Shown piece by piece: positions 1 through 7,634 of a stretch of DNA of 64,000 nt. Location of the stretch: contig JAJEAH010000068.1 of NCBI GenBank assembly GCA_022824225.1, forward strand, positions 1-64,000, read 5' to 3'. Both the position numbers and the translations under genes were made by a program. Numbering within the stretch: the stretch's first letter is position 1; each line of letters starts with the position of its first letter. The DNA is from Chloroflexota bacterium (GTDB taxonomy: Bacteria > Chloroflexota > UBA11872 > VXOZ01). The notes beneath the pieces were generated by a model. That model was not told where the DNA came from and searched no databases. It saw nothing but the letters and a program-made list of their open reading frames with translations.

Positions 1-11
1 ACGACATGTCG

Positions 12-176
12 TGCCCCTACGACAGCGGAACTGAGCAAGTCCTCGGCTTCGCCCCACTGCGGGTGTGCGTCGTGCCCCTATGACAGCGGAACTGAGTCTC
101 AATCGCCTTAGCAACAGAGATTACCATGGCAACCCAAGGCAGGAACTGAATGCGACAGCATCGGGGCTTGCCCCCT
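12..176. repeat. Dispersed intergenic repeat, copy A, with a partial direct copy
   Basis: Bases 75-176 match bases 26370-26471 in the same orientation with few differences over about 100 bp; shared landmarks are 'caatcgccttagcaacagag', 'attaccatgg' and 'aatgcgacagcat'. Bases 12-36 repeat the first 25 bp of this element (71-96). No convincing gene occupies 1-409: the short reading frames here have no recognisable domain. The rest of the stretch, 177-409, shows nothing I can name. Confidence 0.75.
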
Positions 177-409
177 GCAGACTTTCGGTCGCGCAGTGCG
201 CCCGGTCCTCGCAGTGTATAGAATGCGCAGGGGACGGTACGCCGCGTCCTTTCGCATAGCAGGAAGAAGCCCTGTGCCCAGGATGCGCAGACAGGCCTCC
301 ACAGAACGGGGCATAGGCAAACGCCAAAGTCTCGGATGACGGGGGAGCCGCAGGAAAGCCGGTGCCCGCCTAGCAACCCAACTCCACCAATAACGCCAGA
401 ACGCGAACC

Positions 410-1801
410 ATGGAACAAACGCAGAAGACAAGCACGCGCGACTTCCCGCCTCTCAGCCCGGCCCGGGCGCGGGTTCTCCTAGAAAGCATTGACAGGCTTG
501 CCCTGTACAGTGAGCTTTTCGACGGCCCAATCGGACAGGCCTACCGCGCCCTGCTGCGGTGTCTGGCGTCAGAGGAGCCTGAAGCCGGCTTCCTCACAGC
601 CGTCGCCCGCTTTAGCGGCCTATTGAGCGTCCATGCGGAGCGGTATGGCTCGCCGCCAGCGGGTGACGTTTGGCAAGACTACCTCCTGTCGTGTCTCCTG
701 GAGGCGGAAAACGCCTTTACACGCACGGCGGCCCGGGACGGCGCCCGCGGCCTCAGCCCCGCGCTCACCGCGCTGGCCCGCCAGGACCTCACCATTCTCC
801 ATGCGTTCTTTCTCCTGGAGGCCGGCGCGCTGCGCGCATACGCGGAGAAACACGACGTTCACGCGGCCCTGCCGTATCTGATGTGGGATGGTTTTGAGCC
901 GGATTGCCCAGTTGAGAACAATCACCCGCAACCGGAAGTCTGCCGTTCACTCGTCGCCTTGGCAGACTGGCGTGAGGCCGTGCCGCTGCTGGCCGCGCAC
1001 TACCGCCGGTCCGGCGCCGGCGACTTTGCGCGCTTCCACGCGTTCCGCTGGGTGCGCACGACGCAAGGCGGCCGCTTGCAGGGCATCGCGCACCCGGACC
1101 CCATTCGATTGGAGGAACTCATCGGCGATGAGCGCCAGCGCCGTCTCTTGGTGCAGAACACCGAGCACCTGCTGGCGGGCTACCGTGCCAACAACGTTCT
1201 CTTGTGCGGCGATCGCGGCACCGGCAAGTCATCGTCCATCAAGGCGCTTCTCCACCGCTACGGACGCCGCGGTCTGCGCTTGGTGGAGGTCGCCAAAGAG
1301 CATCTCGGCGACTTTCCGGACATCCTAGCGGCATTGGAAGAACAGCCGCAGGCGTTCATCATCTTCGTGGACGACCTCTCGTTCGAGCCCCACGAGACCG
1401 ACTACAAGGCGTTGAAAGCCATCCTGGAGGGCAGCCTGGCGGCGCAGCCCCGCAACGTCGTCATCTACGCCACCTCGAACCGCAGCCACCTGATCCGGGA
1501 GAATTTCTCCGACCGCACCGGCATCCTGGAGGGGGAAATCCACCCCAAAGAGACGCTGCAGGAGACGTTCTCACTGAGCGACCGCTTCGGCATCCGCATC
1601 TCCTTCGTTGCCCCCACGCAAGGGCAGTATCTCGCCATCGTTACGGCGCTGGCCGCGCAGCGCGGACTAGACGTGGACCCGCCAGCCTTGCGGGCCCGCG
1701 CCCTGACGTGGGCCCAGCAGCAGAACGGCTTCTCCGGCCGCACCGCGCGCCAGTTCGTGGACTATTTGGAAGGCGATCTAGGCACTACTGCCCTGCAATA
1801 G
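410..1801 (+). CDS. DUF815-family AAA+ ATPase
   Basis: A 463-residue protein with an alpha-helical N-terminal half and a C-terminal P-loop ATPase. The Walker A motif is GDRGTGKSS (about residues 267-275) and the Walker B is FIIFVDDLSF (about 316-325). It is followed by a sensor-1-like region, VVIYATSNRSHL, and the phrase 'ENFSDR'. The combination of CGDRGTGKSS, FVDDLSF and TSNRRHL-like segments is diagnostic of DUF815, an uncharacterised ATPase family related to the IstB/DnaA-like AAA+ group. Length is normal for the family. The first ATG of the frame is used; no strong Shine-Dalgarno sequence is visible. It stands alone, followed by a repeat block, so the neighbourhood gives no hint of the substrate. 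Confidence 0.88.
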   Translation: MEQTQKTSTRDFPPLSPARARVLLESIDRLALYSELFDGPIGQAYRALLRCLASEEPEAGFLTAVARFSGLLSVHAERYGSPPAGDVWQDYLLSCLLEAENAFTRTAARDGARGLSPALTALARQDLTILHAFFLLEAGALRAYAEKHDVHAALPYLMWDGFEPDCPVENNHPQPEVCRSLVALADWREAVPLLAAHYRRSGAGDFARFHAFRWVRTTQGGRLQGIAHPDPIRLEELIGDERQRRLLVQNTEHLLAGYRANNVLLCGDRGTGKSSSIKALLHRYGRRGLRLVEVAKEHLGDFPDILAALEEQPQAFIIFVDDLSFEPHETDYKALKAILEGSLAAQPRNVVIYATSNRSHLIRENFSDRTGILEGEIHPKETLQETFSLSDRFGIRISFVAPTQGQYLAIVTALAAQRGLDVDPPALRARALTWAQQQNGFSGRTARQFVDYLEGDLGTTALQ

Positions 1802-1822
1802 CCGATTACCCCGCGATCAGTG

Positions 1823-2041
1823 GGTATTGACTTAGGCTGCACAGGTATGGGTGTCAACGTGAACGGCTGCTCCCCGAAATGTCATTCTGAGGAGTGCAGC
1901 CAAAGCGTCATTTTGCGGGGTGCAGCCGATTTGTCATTCTGAGGAGTGCAGCGACGAAGAATCTAGTGTCGGGAGCACACCAGATTCCGCGTCTTTGACG
2001 AAGTCAGAGAACCCTGTTCGACGCTGCGCTCGGAATGACAT
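1823..2041 (+). repeat. Dispersed repeat, copy 1 (inverted copy at 45307-45474)
   Basis: This stretch carries 'gggtattgactta', 'gtgtcaacgtgaacg', 'tgtcattctgaggagtgcag' and 'cgtctttgacgaagtcag' in order. The reverse complement of 45307-45474 has the same landmarks in the same order. This copy holds about 50 extra bases with a second and third 'gtcatt...gtgcag' core. No reading frame with a recognisable product overlaps it. Confidence 0.8.
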
Positions 2042-2132
2042 TGATTGCCGTTCGGAATGACATAGGGGGTGCAGCGTTCGGCGTGGGTGCGTGCTGCGTT
2101 CGGCGTGGCATGGATGTCGTCCCCTGTCTTTT

Positions 2133-2234
2133 GTCATTCCGAGCGCAGCGAGGAATCTAGCGCCCCCGCAACGTGCCGCCCGCTTGGCGCGGCTCCTTAG
2201 ATTCCTCTCTGCGCTGCGCTCCGTTCGGAATGAC
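2133..2234. repeat. Imperfect palindromic repeat of the gtcattccgag family
   Basis: The left arm 'gtcattccgagcgcagcgag' followed by 'gaatctag' is mirrored by a right arm ending 'gcgttcggaatgac'-like sequence, with a central loop of about 35 bases. Related half-sites or hairpins occur at 15190-15222, 45307-45474, 58107-58318 and 58427-58463. A long RNA or DNA hairpin could form here. The remainder of 2042-2447 shows nothing else that I recognise. Confidence 0.75.
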
Positions 2235-2447
2235 ATTCGATACACCCTTCGCGCTTCCTCTTCACCCCCCGTCTCCCCGCCTTCTACAACATACAAATGA
2301 CATGAGATCTAGCCCAACAAGGTGATCAAGTCAAGAGCTACTGATTCCCAATTACCCCCACTTGCCAAGGCCGCGGCATCCATAGGCGTAAACAGTCTTC
2401 GACCCGCACATGCTCCCCGGCCGAGCGTCGTCAATGCAGTGACAACA

Positions 2448-2476
2448 TTGACAAACGTACCATAGAATCCTATACT
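2448..2476 (+). promoter_or_regulatory. Sigma70-type promoter of the solute-binding protein gene
   Basis: TTGACA (2448-2453), a 17-base spacer and TATACT (2471-2476) form a near-consensus housekeeping promoter. It lies 82 bases before the chosen start codon at 2558 and suggests the downstream gene is strongly expressed on its own. Confidence 0.75.
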
Positions 2477-2557
2477 GTCCACAGCAGCGTTTTTGTCTAG
2501 TTGCATAAACTCCGCTGCATTGAGCCGCAATTAAGTAGCGCAACGAGAGGACTAGCG

Positions 2558-3952
2558 ATGACGAACTCTCAAGTTACACGACGACGTCTGCTCGGTACCG
2601 GCGCCGCCCTTGGCGCTGCCGGACTCCTGGCCGCCTGCGGACAAGCGCAAATGGCCGGCGATGCTGCTCCGATGGCGGAGGAAGAGACTTCCGAGGACGC
2701 CCAGCCGGAGACCATGGAGGTAGTAAACCTCGTCTACTTGTCACCGGAAAGCCCGGCCCGGCAAGAGAAGGAAGTCGCCATCTTTGACGACTTCAACGCC
2801 GAAAACTCCGATATTCAGGTAGAGGTCGTCGGTCAGGCCGGCGGCTGGGGCGGCACCTATGAGAAGGTGATGGTGTCGCACGCCGGCGGCGTGCCGATTG
2901 ACTTCGTGCACAACGGCTGGTTGATCTGGGACCGCATGTGGCAGGCCGGCGCAATCGTCGACCTAACCGAGTTCTTCAAGGCCGACAAGCTCGTGCCGGA
3001 AGAGCTGTTCATCGAATCATCCCTGTTCGAATGGGTGTTCGATGGCGTCATGGGCGGCATGCCCATCAGCACCTCCGCCGACGCGATGGCGTACAACAAG
3101 GACATGTTCGCCGAGGCCGGACTGGAGGAACCGCCGGTAGACGTGAACGCGAAATGGTGGAACATGGAGACGTTCCTCGAATACGCGCAGAAGTTGACGA
3201 ATGAAGAGCAGTTCGGCTTTGGCGGCAGCTTGGGCGGCGGGAACGCGGCAGGCGAGACCACGGGCACGTATTTCGGCCAAGGCCCCTGGGACGACGCCAC
3301 CCGCACGGCATTCATCGACTCGCCCGGCATCATTCAGGGGCTTGAATTCTGGCGGGACGTCACGGAAGTCAAGTACCACGTGCAGCCCAACCCGGACGAG
3401 AGCAACGAGTTGCGCGGCGGTCAGCGCATGAACGTGTTTGTCACCGGCAAGATCGGCATGCAAGTCTCGTACATCAATCAAGATACGAACTTCAACTGGG
3501 CAGTCGCCACGCTTCCCTACAACGGCGAAGGCCCCAGCATGTCGGCGCGCATCTCGAACCACGGCCTGCAGATGGGCAACGCGGAAACCCAGGATGCCAC
3601 GTGGACGGTATTCACCTGGTTCATGTCTCCGGAGAACGCCGGCAGATTCCCGCGCACGGCAGGACACGTGGTCTCGCCTTTCCAGGACCCGGCATATTCC
3701 GAGGTCTCCCAGGCCGAGTTCCGCAACCAGCTTGGCATCGATCCCAAGGCGTTCGTCCTTCAGGCGCAGCATACGCAACCCCACGGTTGGGGTCTGTACA
3801 AGTACAGCGCGTGGGAAGAGGTCACCGCGCTGGCGCGGCCTCGCTATCGCCAGGAATACCAGCTTGGCCAGCTTGATACCCGCGAGTACGCGACCTGGTT
3901 CCAGGATGTCATCACGACGATCATGGACGACTATTTCGCGAGCAGAGGGTAG
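2558..3952 (+). CDS. Extracellular solute-binding lipoprotein, family 1 (CUT1-type ABC importer)
   Basis: This 464-residue exported binding protein of the type that feeds sugars or oligosaccharides to ABC importers has a twin-arginine-like N-terminus (TRRRLLGTG) leading into the lipobox LLAACG. An acidic linker rich in E, A and P follows, then the mature domain beginning 'VNLVYLSPESPARQ'. The ATG at 2558 is chosen because GAGAGG sits 8 bases upstream; an in-frame ATG at 2501 lacks a ribosome site and would precede the signal sequence. It has its own promoter and terminator and no permease or ATPase genes beside it, so it must use transmembrane subunits encoded elsewhere. The ligand cannot be read from sequence. 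Confidence 0.88.
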   Translation: MTNSQVTRRRLLGTGAALGAAGLLAACGQAQMAGDAAPMAEEETSEDAQPETMEVVNLVYLSPESPARQEKEVAIFDDFNAENSDIQVEVVGQAGGWGGTYEKVMVSHAGGVPIDFVHNGWLIWDRMWQAGAIVDLTEFFKADKLVPEELFIESSLFEWVFDGVMGGMPISTSADAMAYNKDMFAEAGLEEPPVDVNAKWWNMETFLEYAQKLTNEEQFGFGGSLGGGNAAGETTGTYFGQGPWDDATRTAFIDSPGIIQGLEFWRDVTEVKYHVQPNPDESNELRGGQRMNVFVTGKIGMQVSYINQDTNFNWAVATLPYNGEGPSMSARISNHGLQMGNAETQDATWTVFTWFMSPENAGRFPRTAGHVVSPFQDPAYSEVSQAEFRNQLGIDPKAFVLQAQHTQPHGWGLYKYSAWEEVTALARPRYRQEYQLGQLDTREYATWFQDVITTIMDDYFASRG

Positions 3953-3998
3953 CAGCACGCGGCGCAGTACGCGCGGCGATCAGTCTCGGTACGCATGT

Positions 3999-4041
3999 GC
4001 AGAGGGGCGGGAGAATTCCCACCCCTCTGCCTTTATTTTTT
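3999..4041 (+). terminator. Rho-independent terminator after the solute-binding protein gene
   Basis: GCAGAGGGGCGGG (3999-4011) pairs with CCCACCCCTCTGC (4018-4030) with one mismatch and a short loop, followed directly by 'ctttatttttt'. It lies 46 bases past the stop codon. Confidence 0.88.
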
Positions 4042-4463
4042 GGGTAGCAGCCACCAGTCGCAGGCACGCCCAGCCCGACGCGTCTGGACCGACCGCTTTG
4101 GGCCACAGTAAGATTCATGAACTTCAGCCTATCTGGCGGCCTGCAAGCTCCCCATACGAGTGCCGCAGATCGAAACCACAGCCGACCGGCGCACCGCGGC
4201 CACTAGCCCTGCCGGCTTTCGCACCGAGTACAGCGACGCCGACGTGCGGCACTAGGAGCATTGGCGGCACGGGCGGTCCCATCGGCGTACAATACCTCTG
4301 AGCGCATCGAACGCGCCCATGTTCCGCCTCTCTAGGAATGGCAAACGACGGCGCCGAGTAGAGAGCGACCGGCGCTTCCGGTAACCTAGGGTTCAGCGAA
4401 AGTCACATTCTCAGGAGCATTGGCGACAGCGGCCAAGGGCTGAAGCTTACAAAGGAGCACACC
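4042..4463. other. Gene-free stretch
   Basis: Between the terminator and the next gene I see no coding frame with a recognisable product, no tRNA and no clear repeat. The last 20 bases hold the ribosome site AAAGGAG of the gene starting at 4464. Confidence 0.5.
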
Positions 4464-5303
4464 ATGCCGAGCAACCTGCTGGAAGTCTTTACGAATTGCT
4501 ACGGCCGCTACGGCGTACGGGCGGCCATCGACCTCGCGCCCCAGGCGGGCATTACGCACTTGGAACTCGCCATGAAACAGCATGGCGGCGTCCTGGAGAT
4601 TCCCGAAGACGTGGTCGCCAGTGAAAAGCTGGGCGACGCCGGTATTCAGAATCTCAAGCGGGAACTCGACGCGCATGGCCTCGCCGTCATTAGCGTCAAT
4701 GGTTCGGACAACATCCTCGATCCGGACGGCTTTGCCCGCATTGCCGAACGCATGCGCCTGGCCGGGGCCATGGGCGCGCAGTACTTCGTCGGCTTAGGCG
4801 GCGAACCGGCAGAAGAAGACCGGCGCGAGTTCTTCGACAAGATGGGCGCCATCGGCGACGTTGCCGCCAAACACGGCCTCACCATCGCCCTGGAGACCCA
4901 TCCCGGCATCACGCAGAATGCCGCTGCCATTCTGGACACCATGCAGGCCCTGCAGCATGACGCGATCCGCGTCAACTTCGATACCGGCAACATCCTGTAT
5001 TACAACGAAGGCGCGAATGTTTACAGCCAGTTGGAAGCCGTCATGGACTACGTGGTGCACATGCATTTGAAGGACAGCAAGGGCGGCTACCGCGAGTGGT
5101 ATTTTCCGGCAATGGGCGACGGCGGAGCGGTGGACTTCGCGCGTATCGGCCGGATTACGAACGACGCCGGTTTCTTTGGGCCGTACAGCCTGGAAATCGA
5201 AGGTATCCGAGATGAACCGGAGCAGACCCTGGAGCAACGCCAGGAGCGCGTGGTCCGCAGTGTAGAACACCTGCGGTCCGTGGGATTCTTGGATTCCAAT
5301 TAG
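4464..5303 (+). CDS. Sugar phosphate isomerase/epimerase-like TIM barrel protein
   Basis: A 279-residue protein of the xylose-isomerase-like TIM barrel (AP endonuclease family 2) superfamily, which isomerises or epimerises sugars, ketoses and inosose-type substrates. Metal-ligand landmarks are visible: 'LTIALETHPG' (a Glu on a strand end), 'VNFDTGNILYYN' (Asp, in place of the usual 'DTGH'), 'VVHMHLKDSKGG' (His) and 'GPYSLEIEG' (final Glu). AAAGGAG lies 9 bases before the ATG. It stands between a solute-binding protein and convergent minus-strand genes, which fits a role in sugar breakdown, but the exact substrate is unknown. Confidence 0.82.
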   Translation: MPSNLLEVFTNCYGRYGVRAAIDLAPQAGITHLELAMKQHGGVLEIPEDVVASEKLGDAGIQNLKRELDAHGLAVISVNGSDNILDPDGFARIAERMRLAGAMGAQYFVGLGGEPAEEDRREFFDKMGAIGDVAAKHGLTIALETHPGITQNAAAILDTMQALQHDAIRVNFDTGNILYYNEGANVYSQLEAVMDYVVHMHLKDSKGGYREWYFPAMGDGGAVDFARIGRITNDAGFFGPYSLEIEGIRDEPEQTLEQRQERVVRSVEHLRSVGFLDSN

Positions 5304-5315
5304 AGCGTCGCGACC

Positions 5316-7568
5316 CTATTGCTCCACGGCAACCGTGGCTTCCCACGCGAGAGACCCGTCCGCGCCGTATTGGCCGGTGCGTATTTCCTTGATGGGATAG
5401 TCCGGAATCTCAATCTCCGCAAAGCAGTCCTCGCCAGTGCGGGCGCCAACCTCGCTAAAGACGAAGTCGAATACGTCAAATTGCGCGCCATCGCTCTTGT
5501 CCCACAAGTCGTCCTGGTCGACCGGCGTCACCTGCAAGCGAAATCGTGCGTCCGCGTCAGCGGCGGAGCAGGAGTCTTTGACATAGTACAGGGCATTCTT
5601 GCGCCGGTGCACGGAGAATCCGGCCCGCAGTAGCGGCTCGCCGGCCTCTGCCAGCACACGTTCTACGTATGGCGGGGCATAGTAGTGGGCAATCCAGGCA
5701 TGTCCGGCGCCGCTAGGGGCGATTTGACCGGTGCGAATTCTGCCGACGGGATACCACGGCAAGTCTCGGACGGCAAAGCAGTCTCCCTGCGCGCGCCAGC
5801 CGTATTCAGGAAAGTTGAAGTCAAGGGTGCCATGCAACATGCCGGGCGCGTCCCCTGGGTTCAGGGGAAAAAGGTGGAGGAAGAACCGCGTGCCAACTTC
5901 AGCATCGTCGCATCGCTCTTTTATGTAGACTAGTCGATTCTCAACGCGATGTATCGCATAGTCGGCGGCAGTGAGGCGTTCGCCCAAGTCGAGCCGCGGA
6001 ATGTCCTCCCCGGGGTCTCGGAGCACGAAGTCCAGCCAGCGCGGCTGCTCGTACGTTAGGTACTGGTTGTGGAAGCGCGCGCCCAAGGCCGACACGAGCG
6101 AATAGTCGGCGCCAAACTCCCCATAGCGAACAACACTGAAGTCGTGGTCGTTGTTAGACCGAGCCAGGTCGAACAGCGGCGTGACCGCGCCAATGCCCAG
6201 GACGACTGCGAGACCTCCCAACGCGGCACGCTGGTATAGGCGTCCTGTGCGGACCAGCTCACTCCCGTTGCCGACAATGACGTGCGCAACAAAATACGCC
6301 AATAAGACCAGTGCGGGCAGCGCGCCGCGCGTCATCAGGTCGTTCCACAAGCCGAACTTGTACCACGGGATCAATAGCAACGTCGCCAACCCGGCAAGGA
6401 AGAACGGATCGCGCACCAGTCTCGGACGCAACACGCAAAGGAGGGCCGCGGCGACGAGGAATTCGGAGAGATAGAGCGCGGGAATCACCTTTGGCAGCTT
6501 GGGCGCGACATTCTCGTACACCGTCCACAGCCAACCATGGGGCAGAGCGCCGACGGCGCCGCTCAACAGAAAGCCGACGAGCAACAGCGCCAGCGGCGGC
6601 GCAAGCAAGAGATTTTGCCAACTCAGCAGCCGCCGCACGCCATTCACAATGAATAGCGCGGCGACGAACGGCAGTAAGCCAAGGCCTACCATGGGCGACC
6701 AAAAGAGAATTGCCGCTACCAGCACCCCGCTTACCGCCAGGAATCGCGGATGCCGGCAAAGTTGCACGAACGAGAGCACGGCAAGCGCAGCTCCGATCAA
6801 GTGTTGCGGAGTCCAGAGCATTGCGACGAAGGGCGACGTGTATTGCAGAGCAAGGCCAAAGTTGCCACCCCAATCTAGGGGGGACCGGCCAAGGCCAATG
6901 TAGGGCCAACCGTCGAAACTGACGTGCAACGCAAGCCATTGGGTCCCATCGATCAAGACCGTGCGGACGATGTCCATACCGCTGAAGAACACCAGCAGGG
7001 CCGCCGCGGCGATCACTGCCCAACCGCGAAATCGCCAAGCGAATAGCGCAAGCATCAACGCTGCCCCGCACCACGTCCAGAGTGGCACAGCCCAATTCAG
7101 CGCTCCCGGCCCCAAGGCCCTGGCAGCAAGGCCGGGCGCCATGTAGTAGCCCAAGTAGTAGCGCAGATACCCCGGCGCGTCTACGTAACTGGCGATAGTC
7201 GTCGGCCACGAGCCGCGGCCGAGCTCCAGGAAGACGAGCCGGTGCTTGATCCAGTCGAAGTTGTGCACGTCGAAGACGCCGCCGGCAGACGAAACCATCA
7301 CCCAGGCCGCTGCCACCAGCAGCAAGCCGGCCAGCATTCGGTCCGGCGCGACACGCCATGACCCCACCAACGCCGGCCGGAGTCCCAACCCCAGCAATAG
7401 CGCCGCCGGGATGCCAAACCACCACTCAAACCATCCCACCAGCCAGATCAGGAGCGGGGCCATTACGTAGAGAACGACCAGGCGGTGCCGAATCGGCAAC
7501 TCCTCCGGAGGAGCGGCATCCGGCTGCCGTACGGGGTCCCGCGACCGTTCCTTGCCCCAACTCGTCAT
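5316..7568 (-). CDS. Polytopic membrane protein with two C-terminal Cys-pair/IRTGQ domains (copy 1)
   Basis: A 750-residue protein. Residues about 25-480 are mostly hydrophobic, with around ten to twelve membrane segments. The first large outside loop carries 'FDVHNFDWIKHR' and is followed by 'LRYYLGYYMAP', an arrangement reminiscent of GT-C glycosyltransferases and 'YYY'-type membrane proteins; that link is inference. The C-terminal part is soluble and holds two related domains of about 90 residues (roughly 525-617 and 650-735). Each has an aromatic strand ending in Cys (VKDSC at 667 in the second), a second Cys (GEDCF at 715) and the closing motif IRTGQ (611-615 and 729-733). The paired cysteines suggest disulfides outside the cell. 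A full paralogue lies at 33951-36296. I cannot name a function. Confidence 0.75.
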   Translation of the reverse strand: MTSWGKERSRDPVRQPDAAPPEELPIRHRLVVLYVMAPLLIWLVGWFEWWFGIPAALLLGLGLRPALVGSWRVAPDRMLAGLLLVAAAWVMVSSAGGVFDVHNFDWIKHRLVFLELGRGSWPTTIASYVDAPGYLRYYLGYYMAPGLAARALGPGALNWAVPLWTWCGAALMLALFAWRFRGWAVIAAAALLVFFSGMDIVRTVLIDGTQWLALHVSFDGWPYIGLGRSPLDWGGNFGLALQYTSPFVAMLWTPQHLIGAALAVLSFVQLCRHPRFLAVSGVLVAAILFWSPMVGLGLLPFVAALFIVNGVRRLLSWQNLLLAPPLALLLVGFLLSGAVGALPHGWLWTVYENVAPKLPKVIPALYLSEFLVAAALLCVLRPRLVRDPFFLAGLATLLLIPWYKFGLWNDLMTRGALPALVLLAYFVAHVIVGNGSELVRTGRLYQRAALGGLAVVLGIGAVTPLFDLARSNNDHDFSVVRYGEFGADYSLVSALGARFHNQYLTYEQPRWLDFVLRDPGEDIPRLDLGERLTAADYAIHRVENRLVYIKERCDDAEVGTRFFLHLFPLNPGDAPGMLHGTLDFNFPEYGWRAQGDCFAVRDLPWYPVGRIRTGQIAPSGAGHAWIAHYYAPPYVERVLAEAGEPLLRAGFSVHRRKNALYYVKDSCSAADADARFRLQVTPVDQDDLWDKSDGAQFDVFDFVFSEVGARTGEDCFAEIEIPDYPIKEIRTGQYGADGSLAWEATVAVEQ

Positions 7569-7634
7569 CCGCTGCGCACTCTCATCAAGAGTGACGCCGC
7601 CGGTGAATGCCTCAGCCGCCAGGGCCAGGACCGC

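Noticed and set aside
17-418. Minus-strand reading frame of about 130 residues
   Set aside because: It is Cys/Arg-rich without any known domain and runs through the dispersed repeat.
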